Assembly: GCF_900102635.1 (NCBI RefSeq)
Contig: NZ_FMZQ01000020.1
Coordinates: 1 to 64,000 of the forward strand
Direction of reading: 5' to 3'
Source of the DNA: Ectopseudomonas chengduensis
Lineage (GTDB): Bacteria > Pseudomonadota > Gammaproteobacteria > Pseudomonadales > Pseudomonadaceae
Length of the DNA: 64,000 bases
Below are positions 33,511 to 41,136 of this stretch, piece after piece; positions within the stretch are counted from its first letter, which is position 1, and the number at the start of each line of letters is the position of its first letter. Made by a program: the position numbers and the translations under genes. Under the pieces are notes generated by a model. It was not told the origin of the DNA. It ran no database searches and saw only the letters and a program-made list of their open reading frames with translations.

Positions 33511-34500
33511 TCAGTGCAGCGCCACCTGCGGCGTACGCCGCTCGTCGCTGGGGCAGAGGGCGAAGTGCTCGCGGTAGCAGCGCGAGAAGGTCTGCGCCGA
33601 GAGGAAGCCGCAAGCGGCTGCCACCTCGACCACGCTGAGGCGGGTACGGCGCAGCAACTGGCGCGCGCGCACCAGGCGCAGGCGCAGGTAGTAGCGCGCC
33701 GGCGAGCACTGCAGATGGCGCTCGAACAGGCGCTCCAACTGGCGCCTCGACAGCGCGACGAACCCCGCCAGCTGGCCGAGTTCGAGCGGCTCCTCGAGGT
33801 TGCTCTCCATCAGGCTGATCACCTCGCGCAGCTTGGGGCTGGGCTCGTCGCCGCACAGGTGCAAGGGCATCTGCGCCGGCAGCGGCTCGCAGCGGACCAG
33901 CTCGAACGCCAGGGTCTCGGCGATCGCCCTGACCAGCGGCTGGCCATGCCGACCGGCGATCAGCTGCAGCATCAGTTCCAGCCCCGCCGCGCCGCCGGCG
34001 GCGGTAGCGCGGTCGCGGTCGACGACGAAGGGCTGGGCGCTCAGCGCCACGCCGGGAAACGCGCGCTGCAGATCGACCCGGCAGCGCCAGCTGGTGCTGC
34101 ACTGGTGGCCCTCCAGCAGACCGGCGCGCGCCAGCGTCCAGCTGCCGCTGCCGAGCGCGCCGAGAAACCGCCCGGGCTGCGCCTGCTGCCGCAGGTAGCG
34201 CTCCAGTTCGGGCCGCTCGCGCGCCTGCGCGGCATCGCTGCCACAGAGGATCAGCCCGTGCAGCTCGCCCGCCGCGTCGGCGGCGCCATCCGGGGTGATC
34301 CACATGCCGTTGCTGGCGCGCAGCGGCCGGCCCTGCAGGCTGAGCGTCTGCCAGCGGTACAGGCTGCGCCCGGCCAGCTGGTTGGCCAGGCGCAGCGGCT
34401 CCAGCGCGGCGGCCAGGGCTACCAGGCTGAACTGGTCATCCAGCAGAAAGCCGATCGACTCCACGGCGGCAAGGGTCGGCAGTTTCTCGAAACGGGTCAT
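33511..34500 (-). CDS. GATase1-like AraC-family regulator (CahR/GbdR type)
   Basis: This 329-residue protein is built like the regulator at 26799: DJ-1/PfpI-like N-terminal part (about 12-185) and AraC domain (about 220-320, LSRRQLERLFERHLQCSPAR and VVEVAAACGFLSAQTFSR). The Cys at the elbow position of the sensor fold is replaced by Gly (ALGSGSWTLARAG), so it is a binding-only domain if functional. The ATG at 34500 with GAGGAC upstream is preferred over an in-frame TTG 18 bases earlier. It lies upstream of creatinase and downstream of serine dehydratase. By neighbourhood it may be the creatine regulator (CahR-like) or GbdR. Confidence 0.86.
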   Translation of the reverse strand: MTRFEKLPTLAAVESIGFLLDDQFSLVALAAALEPLRLANQLAGRSLYRWQTLSLQGRPLRASNGMWITPDGAADAAGELHGLILCGSDAAQARERPELERYLRQQAQPGRFLGALGSGSWTLARAGLLEGHQCSTSWRCRVDLQRAFPGVALSAQPFVVDRDRATAAGGAAGLELMLQLIAGRHGQPLVRAIAETLAFELVRCEPLPAQMPLHLCGDEPSPKLREVISLMESNLEEPLELGQLAGFVALSRRQLERLFERHLQCSPARYYLRLRLVRARQLLRRTRLSVVEVAAACGFLSAQTFSRCYREHFALCPSDERRTPQVALH

Positions 34501-34536
34501 TGCGGCAGTCCTCGACAAAACCAGCGGGCAGGAGAA

Positions 34537-35919
34537 TCAGCACTCGACCTGGCTCACCGCCAGGCCGCCACGCGAGGTTTCCTTGTACTTGTCGTGCATG
34601 TCGGCGCCGGTGTCGCGCATGGTGCGGATCACCCGGTCCAGCGAGATGTGGTGCTCACCATCGCCGCGCAGGGCCATCTGCGCCGCGTTGATCGCCTTCA
34701 CCGCGGCGATCGCGTTGCGCTCGATGCACGGCACCTGCACCAGCCCGCCGACCGGGTCGCAGGTCAGCCCCAGGTTGTGTTCCAGGCCGATCTCGGCGGC
34801 GTTTTCCAGTTGCTCGGGGCTGGCGCCGAGCACTTCGGCCAGACCCGCCGCAGCCATGGCGCAGGCCGAGCCCACCTCGCCCTGGCAGCCGACTTCGGCG
34901 CCGGAGATCGAGGCGTTCTTCTTGCACAGGATGCCCACCGCCGCGGCGGCCAGCAGGTAGTCGACCACGTCGGCGTCGCTGGCGTCCGGGTTGAAGCGCA
35001 TGTAGTAGTGCAGCACCGCCGGGATGATCCCCGCCGCGCCGTTGGTCGGCGCGGTGACCATGCGCCCGCCGGCGGCGTTTTCCTCGTTGACCGCCAGAGC
35101 GTAGAGGTTGACCCATTCCATGGCGCTCATGGTGCTGCCGATCACATTGGGCTTGCCCAGCTCCTGCAGGCTGCGGTGCAGCTTGGCGGCGCGCCGGCGC
35201 ACGCTGAGCCCGCCGGGGAGGATGCCTTCCTCGCGCAGGCCGTTGGCCACGCAGTCCTGCATGGCCTGCCACAGCCCGAGCAGGCCGGCGCGGATCTCGG
35301 CCTCGCTGCGCCAGGCCTTTTCGTTGGCCAGCATCAGTTGCGACACGCGCAGGCCGTGCTGGCGGCACAGGCGCAGCAGCTCGGCGCCGCTGGAAAAATC
35401 GTAGGGCAGCGCGGTGTGGTCCTGGTCCAGCGCGCCGGTGGCGGCCTGGGCGGCATCGACGACGAAACCGCCGCCCACCGAGTAGTAGGTGTCGGCATGC
35501 AGCTCGCCGCCCTCGCCCTCGCCCTCGGCCACCAGGGTCATGGCGTTGGGGTGGTAGGGCAGGTTCTCCTCCAGCAGGCACATGTCGCGCGTCCAGTCGA
35601 AGGCGACCGCCAGGCGGCCATCCAGTAGCAGCTCGCCGCGCTCGAGCAGCGTGGCGATGCGCGGGGCGATCTGCGCCGGGTCGATGCGATCCGGCCACTC
35701 GCCCATCAGGCCCATGATCACCGCACGGTCGCTGCCGTGGCCGACGCCGGTGGCCGACAGCGAGCCGTACAGGCGCACTTCGATGCGCCGCACCCGCGCC
35801 AGCAGCTGGCGCTCGCGCAGCGCCTCGACGAACAGCGCGGCGGCGCGCATCGGCCCCACGGTGTGCGAGCTGGACGGCCCGATGCCGATCTTAAACAGGT
35901 CGAATACGCTTATGGCCAC
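34537..35919 (-). CDS. sdaB: L-serine ammonia-lyase (iron-sulfur type)
   Basis: This 460-residue enzyme deaminates L-serine to pyruvate and ammonia. Alpha and beta domains are fused; N-terminal FDLFKIGIGPSSSHTVGPM and C-terminal Cys residues for the 4Fe-4S cluster (ILCKKNASISGAEVGCQGEVGSACAM, LTCDPVGG, VPCIERN) are present. The start is the GTG at 35919, with AAGGAG upstream; a longer frame is open but runs into sequence without the family signature. It completes the route from glycine through GlyA to pyruvate. The regulator gene follows 36 bases downstream on the same strand. Confidence 0.93.
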   Translation of the reverse strand: MAISVFDLFKIGIGPSSSHTVGPMRAAALFVEALRERQLLARVRRIEVRLYGSLSATGVGHGSDRAVIMGLMGEWPDRIDPAQIAPRIATLLERGELLLDGRLAVAFDWTRDMCLLEENLPYHPNAMTLVAEGEGEGGELHADTYYSVGGGFVVDAAQAATGALDQDHTALPYDFSSGAELLRLCRQHGLRVSQLMLANEKAWRSEAEIRAGLLGLWQAMQDCVANGLREEGILPGGLSVRRRAAKLHRSLQELGKPNVIGSTMSAMEWVNLYALAVNEENAAGGRMVTAPTNGAAGIIPAVLHYYMRFNPDASDADVVDYLLAAAAVGILCKKNASISGAEVGCQGEVGSACAMAAAGLAEVLGASPEQLENAAEIGLEHNLGLTCDPVGGLVQVPCIERNAIAAVKAINAAQMALRGDGEHHISLDRVIRTMRDTGADMHDKYKETSRGGLAVSQVEC

Positions 35920-36065
35920 CAGAGGGGACTCCTTAGCTAGGATGCGCCTCAGGGCGCTGTACAGCGGATTCTCCGGTGTTGCCAGGCTGCAAATTTGTTC
36001 AACTTCGACGCGAAAGTGTTCATAGCCGCCCCTGCAGTTATGCACTCCGCTCAAGAGGATCAAGC

Positions 36066-36074
36066 TGTGGATAA
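36066..36074 (-). promoter_or_regulatory. Perfect DnaA box (1)
   Basis: TGTGGATAA, the reverse complement of TTATCCACA, is the strongest known DnaA-binding sequence. It lies at the left side of the 36038-36496 cluster, 76 bases from the IHF-like site. Confidence 0.7.
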
Positions 36075-36141
36075 ACCGTGCATACCGCGCCTCGCCCCAG
36101 CAGTTGCAAGGGTTTCCTGGCAGCGATCATTTCCTGATCGA

Positions 36142-36154
36142 TATCAAGCAGTTA
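36142..36154 (+). promoter_or_regulatory. IHF-consensus site
   Basis: TATCAAGCAGTTA agrees at every fixed position with WATCAANNNNTTR. It lies between two perfect DnaA boxes, as the IHF site does in E. coli datA and DARS2. Confidence 0.55.
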
Positions 36155-36190
36155 ACAATGCAGACCATGCACAGAAGCGGTGGACTAGCC

Positions 36191-36199
36191 TGTGGAAAA
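36191..36199 (-). promoter_or_regulatory. Perfect DnaA box (2)
   Basis: TGTGGAAAA, the reverse complement of TTTTCCACA, fits TTWTNCACA at every position. It is 37 bases from the IHF-like site. Confidence 0.6.
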
Positions 36200-36559
36200 G
36201 CTGTCAGCAGATGGCTGCCGCCCCCGCCAGCGCTGCCCATGACGGCGCTGTTCGATATCCATACACGCACGCAGGCTCCCTGGCTTATCCACCAGCGACA
36301 TGAGCGAGAGGCAGGGATCGGTTGGGGATATGCACAGAAGATGTGGATGAAACTGTGCATAGGCTGTTCGACGAGGGCGCGCGCCCAGAGCCACCGCGGC
36401 CTGCCGGGATACGGCTAAAAATCGAACAGGATCAAGGAGATAGGTCAGGCTTGTGCACAAATACTGTGGGCGGCGCTGTGCATGGCCTGTGGAAACATGG
36501 CGCCAGGCCAGGGCCCATAGGGCTCCGGAGCCAGCGCCTGCTATTTGCTCAACGACGCC

Positions 36560-36859
36560 TTACGGCTTGAGCTTGCCAGCACAGCTGCTGGAGGCATTCA
36601 CCAGACGCTGCTGCATGGCAGGGTCAGGTGGGGACTGGCGGCTGATTTCCTGCAATTCAGCTTCACTGAATTCCTGGCTGACCTTGGTCGCAGCGCAGTC
36701 GCAATAAGCGCGCAATTGTGGCTCCTCGTAGCCTGCCGGTGCGCCAGCGATGCACTGCTGAACGAACTCGGTCTTGGCATTATCCGACCACTCGGCGGCG
36801 GAAACGGGCAGCGCCACGGCCAGCGGCAGGGCAAGGGCGAGCAGGTGACGATAAGTCAT
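36560..36859 (-). CDS. Small exported Cys-containing protein (hypothetical)
   Basis: This 99-residue protein has a signal peptide (about 1-21, cut after PVSAA). The mature part has Cys residues in QQCIAGA, AYCDCAATKV and SSSCAGK, likely two disulphides, or a small soluble periplasmic helix bundle. The pattern CxC with AA-spaced helices is common in short hypothetical Pseudomonas proteins. The ATG at 36859 has AAGGAG upstream. Its function is not known. It is bordered by the DnaA-box region downstream and by ltaE on the other strand upstream. Confidence 0.78.
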   Translation of the reverse strand: MTYRHLLALALPLAVALPVSAAEWSDNAKTEFVQQCIAGAPAGYEEPQLRAYCDCAATKVSQEFSEAELQEISRQSPPDPAMQQRLVNASSSCAGKLKP

Positions 36860-37097
36860 GGGAAACTCCTTCTCTTGATTGCGGAGAGCGGATCGACTGC
36901 CGCCCTCTGGTAAGTGTGAACCCCGCTGCAAGCCCCAAGTTCCATCTGCGAGCCGAACGGTTGGCCACGAACCGACCCGGCAGTACGCTTCAGCGCAACA
37001 ACTCGTCGCCGCGACGGACGCCTGACCGCCAGCCGCAGGTTAAAGTGAGCGCTTTGTCGGCAGACCCGCCGGCAGGCTTTTCAGAAGGAACGCGCCA

Positions 37098-38138
37098 ATG
37101 CCCGACAATGCCCAGCAATTCGCCAGCGACAACTACTCCGGCATCTGTCCCGAAGCCTGGGCCGCCATGGCCGAGGCCAACCAGGGCCACCAGCGCGCCT
37201 ACGGCGATGACGAATGGACAGCGCGCGCCGCCGATCACTTCCGCGGCCTGTTCGAGACCGACTGCGAAGTGTTCTTCGCCTTCAACGGCACCGCCGCCAA
37301 CTCCCTGGCCCTGGCCTCGCTGTGCCAGAGCTACCACAGCGTGATCTGCTCGGAGACCGCCCACGTCGAGACCGACGAGTGCGGCGCGCCGGAGTTCTTC
37401 TCCAACGGCTCCAAACTGCTGCTGGCCAAGACCGAGAACGGCAAGCTGACCCCGCAAGCCATCCGCGAAATCGCCCTCAAGCGTCAGGATATCCACTACC
37501 CGAAACCGCGCGTGGTCACCCTCACCCAGGCCACCGAAGTCGGCACCCTGTACCGCCCGGAGGAAGTCCGCGCCATCAGCCAGGTCTGCAAGGAGCTGAA
37601 TCTCAACCTGCACATGGACGGCGCGCGCTTCTCCAACGCCTGCGCCTTCCTCGGCTGCAGCCCAGCGGAGTTGACCTGGAAGGCCGGCGTGGACGTGCTG
37701 TGCTTCGGCGGCACCAAGAACGGCATGGCGGTCGGCGAAGCCATCATTTTCTTCAACAAGGCACTGGCCGAAGACTTCGACTATCGCTGCAAGCAGGCCG
37801 GCCAGCTGGCCTCGAAGATGCGCTACCTGTCCGCGCCCTGGGTCGGCATCCTGCAGGATGATGCCTGGCTCAAATATGCCAATCACGCCAACCGCTGCGC
37901 GCAGCTGCTGGCCACGCTGGTCGAGGACGTGCCCGGTGTCAGCCTGATGTTCCCGGTGGAGGCCAACGGCGTGTTCCTGCAACTGTCGGAACCGGCCATC
38001 GCCGCCCTCACCGCGCGCGGCTGGCGCTTCTACACCTTCATCGGCGCCGGCGGCGCGCGCTTCATGTGCAGCTGGGATACCGACGAAGCCCGCGTGCGCC
38101 AGCTGGCCGCGGATATCCGTGAAGTGATGAGCGCCTGA
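37098..38138 (+). CDS. ltaE: Low-specificity L-threonine aldolase
   Basis: This 346-residue PLP enzyme cleaves L-threonine (and allo-threonine) to glycine and acetaldehyde. The PLP lysine is in CFGGTKNGMAVGEA; the substrate and cofactor blocks NGTAANSLAL and HMDGARFSNA are present. It lies between the serine dehydratase and gbc genes, as its equivalent in P. aeruginosa lies near gbcAB, so it belongs to the glycine-serine-threonine hub. The start at 37098 has AGAAGGAA upstream. The reverse direction would condense glycine with aldehydes. Confidence 0.94.
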   Translation: MPDNAQQFASDNYSGICPEAWAAMAEANQGHQRAYGDDEWTARAADHFRGLFETDCEVFFAFNGTAANSLALASLCQSYHSVICSETAHVETDECGAPEFFSNGSKLLLAKTENGKLTPQAIREIALKRQDIHYPKPRVVTLTQATEVGTLYRPEEVRAISQVCKELNLNLHMDGARFSNACAFLGCSPAELTWKAGVDVLCFGGTKNGMAVGEAIIFFNKALAEDFDYRCKQAGQLASKMRYLSAPWVGILQDDAWLKYANHANRCAQLLATLVEDVPGVSLMFPVEANGVFLQLSEPAIAALTARGWRFYTFIGAGGARFMCSWDTDEARVRQLAADIREVMSA

Positions 38139-38142
38139 AACG

Positions 38143-38170
38143 CCATAAGTCCCACGAGTGGGGCTTATGG
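38143..38170. terminator. Hairpin downstream of ltaE
   Basis: CCATAAG (38143-38149) pairs with CTTATGG (38164-38170), with CCCAC/GTGGG continuing the stem. No clear T tail follows on the plus strand, so its role as terminator is uncertain. Confidence 0.45.
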
Positions 38171-38174
38171 CTAA

Positions 38175-38232
38175 GTAGCCCGGATGCAATCCGGGGAGGT
38201 CAATCAATCACCCCGGATTTCATCCGGGCCAC
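38175..38232. repeat. REP-like inverted repeat (GTAGCCCGGATGCAATCCGG type)
   Basis: GTAGCCCGGATGCAATCCGG (from 38175) is mirrored by CCCCGGATTTCATCCGGGCC ending near 38232. It is the third copy of the repeat at 4335 and 13672, in the gap between the convergent ltaE and gbcB. Confidence 0.85.
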
Positions 38233-38247
38233 AAACCTTCATGGCGA

Positions 38248-39351
38248 TCAATAGTCGATCGCCACATCCCCTTTCGGCACGCTGCAGCACGACAGGATGT
38301 AGCCCTCGGCGACGTCCTCGTCGGTGATGCCGCCGTTGTGCTCCATCTCCACCTCGCCCGCTGTCTTCATTACCTTGCAGGTGCCGCAGATGCCCATGCC
38401 ACAGGCCTTGGGAATATGCAGGCCGAGTTTGGCGGCAGCGGCGTGCACGGTTTCGCCGGGCACCACACGAATGCTCTTGCCAGTGCTGGTGAACTCCACC
38501 TGATGCAGGTCGGCCAGCGGCACATCCGGCGCATCGGCCGCCTCGGCCGCCAGCTCCTTGACCTCGGCGCGAATCTCCGGCGGCGTCGGGCCGAAGGCCT
38601 CCTCGTGATAGCGATTCATGTCGTAGCCAGCCGCCTCGAGCAGGCGCTTGATGGCGCTCATGTAGGGCGTGGGGCCGCAGCAGAAGATCTCGCGATCAAG
38701 ATAATCCGGAGCGATGAGCTCCAGCATCGGCTTGTTCAGGTAACCGCGATAACCCGCCCAGGCTTCACCCAGACCGTGCTTCTCGCAGATAACGTGCAGG
38801 CTGAAGTTGTTGATGCGCGCCGCCATGTGCTCCAGCTCGCGCTGGTAGATGATGTCCTTCGGCGAACGAGCGCTGTGCACGAAGACCATGTCGACATTGG
38901 CGTTGGTGTCGTAGAACCAGCGCGCCATCGACATCACCGGCGTGATGCCGACACCACCGGAAAGAAACAGCGCCTTGTCGGTGGGAAAATCGATGGCATT
39001 GAACAGGCCCACCGGCCCATGCACTGGCACCTCGTCGCCTTCCTTGAGGTTGTCGTGCAGCCAGTTCGAGACCTTGCCGCCCGGCACCCGCTTGATGGTG
39101 ATGGAGAAGCTGTAAGGCACCGAAGGCGAACTGGAGATGGTGTAGGAACGCATGATCGGCTGGCCGTCGATCTCCAGCTCCAGGGTGACGAACTGTCCGG
39201 GCTTGAAGAAGAACAGCACGGGCTGATCAGCCATGAAGCAGAAGGTGCGCACATCCCAGGTTTCCTGGATCACCTTGACGCAACGCACCAGATGGCGACC
39301 GTTGGTCCAGGTCTGCGTCGTAACCGGATTGAGGAAGGCGTTGGTGGTCAT
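38248..39351 (-). CDS. gbcB: Glycine betaine monooxygenase, reductase component
   Basis: This 367-residue reductase supplies electrons to GbcA. An FAD-binding region (RSYTISSSPS, about 70-80), an NAD-binding region (LFLSGGVGITPVMSM) and a C-terminal 2Fe-2S ferredoxin domain (CGMGICGTCKV, CCS) are in the order of ferredoxin-type oxygenase reductases. The C-terminal Cys set, two in the CGICGTC stretch with a final CC, is intact. It is divergent from gbcA with the conserved module between them, which suggests joint control by the betaine regulator. The ATG at 39351 opens MTTNAFLNPVTTQ. Confidence 0.94.
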   Translation of the reverse strand: MTTNAFLNPVTTQTWTNGRHLVRCVKVIQETWDVRTFCFMADQPVLFFFKPGQFVTLELEIDGQPIMRSYTISSSPSVPYSFSITIKRVPGGKVSNWLHDNLKEGDEVPVHGPVGLFNAIDFPTDKALFLSGGVGITPVMSMARWFYDTNANVDMVFVHSARSPKDIIYQRELEHMAARINNFSLHVICEKHGLGEAWAGYRGYLNKPMLELIAPDYLDREIFCCGPTPYMSAIKRLLEAAGYDMNRYHEEAFGPTPPEIRAEVKELAAEAADAPDVPLADLHQVEFTSTGKSIRVVPGETVHAAAAKLGLHIPKACGMGICGTCKVMKTAGEVEMEHNGGITDEDVAEGYILSCCSVPKGDVAIDY

Positions 39352-39393
39352 GAACGGCTCTCCACGCGGCCGGATATCGGCCTATATGCGGCG

Positions 39394-39462
39394 GATTGTG
39401 CGAAAGGCTGCCGGTCGTCATTTATCTACCAGCGACATCCGCATGCTTATCGCGACCTGCCC
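39394..39462 (-). promoter_or_regulatory. Conserved 69-bp module between gbcB and gbcA
   Basis: It carries the same blocks and spacing as 26538-26606: GATTGTGCGAAA (39394-39405), GTCATTT (39417-39423), CGAC (39433-39436), ATGCT (39443-39447) and GACCTGCCC (39454-39462). It starts 43 bases upstream of gbcB. It is interpreted as an operator-promoter shared with glyA, most likely bound by the GATase1-AraC regulator of betaine or sarcosine use. Confidence 0.7.
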
Positions 39463-39664
39463 GATAGCACGGGGCCTGGCGCGTCGGAAACAAATCTGGC
39501 CATGTCGCCCATGGATAAGGTTTTACCTGTTGCCGGCTCCACACTCCGCTCACCAAGCATGCACGCCCATTGCAGGCAGCAGCGAACGATCGAGACCTTG
39601 CGGCACATACCGTATCAGCCACTATTTCCGGCAGGCGCGAGGCGCCCGCCAATGAGGAGCCACC

Positions 39665-40957
39665 ATGGACTGCACCCAAAACCTGAGCCTGGGCGACCCG
39701 CTGGAACCCGTGCGCAAGGCCACCGCACAGATGCTGAAAGAACGCGACCACAGCTTCTCGCTGCCGCAGCCGTTCTACAGCGACGAACGCCTGTTCCAGG
39801 TCGACATGCAGGAGATCTTCCACAAGGAATGGCTGATCGCCGGCATGACCTGCGAAATCCCGGCCAAGGGCAACTTCCTCACCCTGCAGATCGGCGATAA
39901 CCCGATTCTGGTCATTCGCGGCGCCGAAGGGCAGATCCATGCCTTCCACAACGTCTGCCGTCACCGTGGCTCGCGCCTGTGTGTCTCGGAAAAGGGCAAG
40001 GTCGCCAAGCTGGTATGCCCTTACCACCAGTGGACCTACGAGCTGGACGGTCGCCTGTTGTTCGCCGGTACCGAAATGGGCGCCGACTTCGACCTCAAGG
40101 ACTACAGCCTGAAACCGGTGCAGTGCAAGACCGCCGGCGGCTACATCTTCATCTCCCTGGCGGAAAACCCGCCAGCCATCGACGAGTTCCTCGCCACCCT
40201 GGCGCATTACATGGAACCCTATGACATGGAGAACACCAAGGTGGCTGTGCAGACCACCCTGATGGAAAAGGCCAACTGGAAGCTGGTGCTCGAGAACAAC
40301 CGCGAGTGCTACCACTGCAATGGTTCGCACCCGGAACTGCTCAACACCCTGCTGGAATGGGATGACGTCACCGATCCGCGCGCCAGCCAGGCGTTCAAGG
40401 ATCAGGTCGCCGAGTGCACCACTCGCTGGGACAAGGACAAGATCCCCTACGCCCACGCCAGCTTCGGCCTGCGCAACCGCATCGTGCGCATGCCGCTGCT
40501 CAAGGGCACCGTGTCCATGACCATGGACGGCAAGCAGGGCAGCAAGAAGCTGATGGGCCGCATCACCGACCCGGATCTCGGCTCGATGCGCATCCTGCAC
40601 CTGCCACACTCGTGGAACCACTGCATGGGCGATCACCTGATCAACTTCACCGTGTGGCCGATCAGCGCCCAGGAGACGATCGTCGTCACCAAGTGGCTGG
40701 TGCACAAGGATGCGGTAGAAGGCATCGACTACGACGTGGCGCGCCTGCGCCAGGTGTGGGACGCCACCAACGACCAGGATCGCCGCCTGGCCGAGGAAAA
40801 CCAGCGCGGCATCAACTCCACCGCCTACCAACCGGGCCCGTACTCCAAGACCTACGAGTTCGGCGTGATCAACTTCCTCGACTGGTACAGCGAGCGCATG
40901 CTCAACAACCTCGGCGACACCCCGGCGCAATCGCTGCGCCAGGTGGCAGGCGAGTGA
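39665..40957 (+). CDS. gbcA: Glycine betaine monooxygenase, Rieske oxygenase component
   Basis: This 430-residue Rieske non-haem iron oxygenase demethylates glycine betaine to dimethylglycine with release of formaldehyde. The Rieske centre is CRHRGSRLC followed by CPYHQWTYEL (about residues 98-125); the iron-binding His-His-Asp site begins ENNRECYHCNGSHPELL (about 208). The ATG at 39665 has ATGAGGAGCC upstream. Downstream steps to sarcosine (dimethylglycine demethylase) are not in the window. A 24-residue hydrophobic ORF follows in a TGATG overlap. Confidence 0.95.
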   Translation: MDCTQNLSLGDPLEPVRKATAQMLKERDHSFSLPQPFYSDERLFQVDMQEIFHKEWLIAGMTCEIPAKGNFLTLQIGDNPILVIRGAEGQIHAFHNVCRHRGSRLCVSEKGKVAKLVCPYHQWTYELDGRLLFAGTEMGADFDLKDYSLKPVQCKTAGGYIFISLAENPPAIDEFLATLAHYMEPYDMENTKVAVQTTLMEKANWKLVLENNRECYHCNGSHPELLNTLLEWDDVTDPRASQAFKDQVAECTTRWDKDKIPYAHASFGLRNRIVRMPLLKGTVSMTMDGKQGSKKLMGRITDPDLGSMRILHLPHSWNHCMGDHLINFTVWPISAQETIVVTKWLVHKDAVEGIDYDVARLRQVWDATNDQDRRLAEENQRGINSTAYQPGPYSKTYEFGVINFLDWYSERMLNNLGDTPAQSLRQVAGE

Positions 40958-41031
40958 TGACGCTCAGCCTGCTGGTGGTGATCGGGCTGGCCGCCTATGG
41001 GCTGCTGGCCTGTAGGCCGCAGCGCGGCTGA
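40957..41031 (+). CDS. Possible 24-residue hydrophobic peptide coupled to gbcA
   Basis: ATG at 40957 overlaps the gbcA stop (TGATG) and reads 24 residues, of which about 18 form one hydrophobic segment (LSLLVVIGLAAYGLLA), before a basic tail. The tail codons lie in a GGCCGCAGCGCGGCTGAAGCC repeat, which weakens the case. It could be a small membrane peptide translated by coupling, or chance. Only its position and hydrophobicity support it. Confidence 0.3.
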   Translation: MTLSLLVVIGLAAYGLLACRPQRG

Positions 41032-41072
41032 AGCCGCTCCTGCAGGGGCACAACACCTAACGGCGCCCCAAC

Positions 41073-41108
41073 AAAAAGCCCCGCCAGATCGCTCTGGCGG
41101 GGCTTTTT
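41073..41108. terminator. Bidirectional terminator between gbcA and typA
   Basis: AGCCCCGCCAGA (41077-41088) and TCTGGCGGGGCT (41093-41104) form a strong hairpin with a 4-base loop. A runs on the left and T runs on the right make it functional for both gbcA and the convergent typA. Confidence 0.9.
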
Positions 41109-41136
41109 ATTTACAGCCGAGGCTAGACGCTAAGCA

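Larger units (their letters stand above)
35920..36559. other. 640-base gene-free region holding a dense DnaA-box-like cluster
   Basis: I find no credible gene. At least nine 9-mers match the DnaA box TTWTNCACA in 8 or 9 of 9 positions: 36038, 36066 (perfect), 36191 (perfect), 36285, 36328, 36342, 36354, 36451 (palindromic) and 36488, on both strands. TATCAAGCAGTTA at 36142-36154 exactly fits the IHF consensus WATCAANNNNTTR and lies between the two perfect boxes. This resembles the datA/DARS type of regulatory locus. dnaA and the usual oriC neighbours are absent. Confidence 0.6.

Noticed and set aside
36038..36496. The DnaA-box cluster as the replication origin itself
   Set aside because: No dnaA, rpmH, gidA, dnaN or AT-rich unwinding region nearby; a DnaA-titration or reactivation role fits better.
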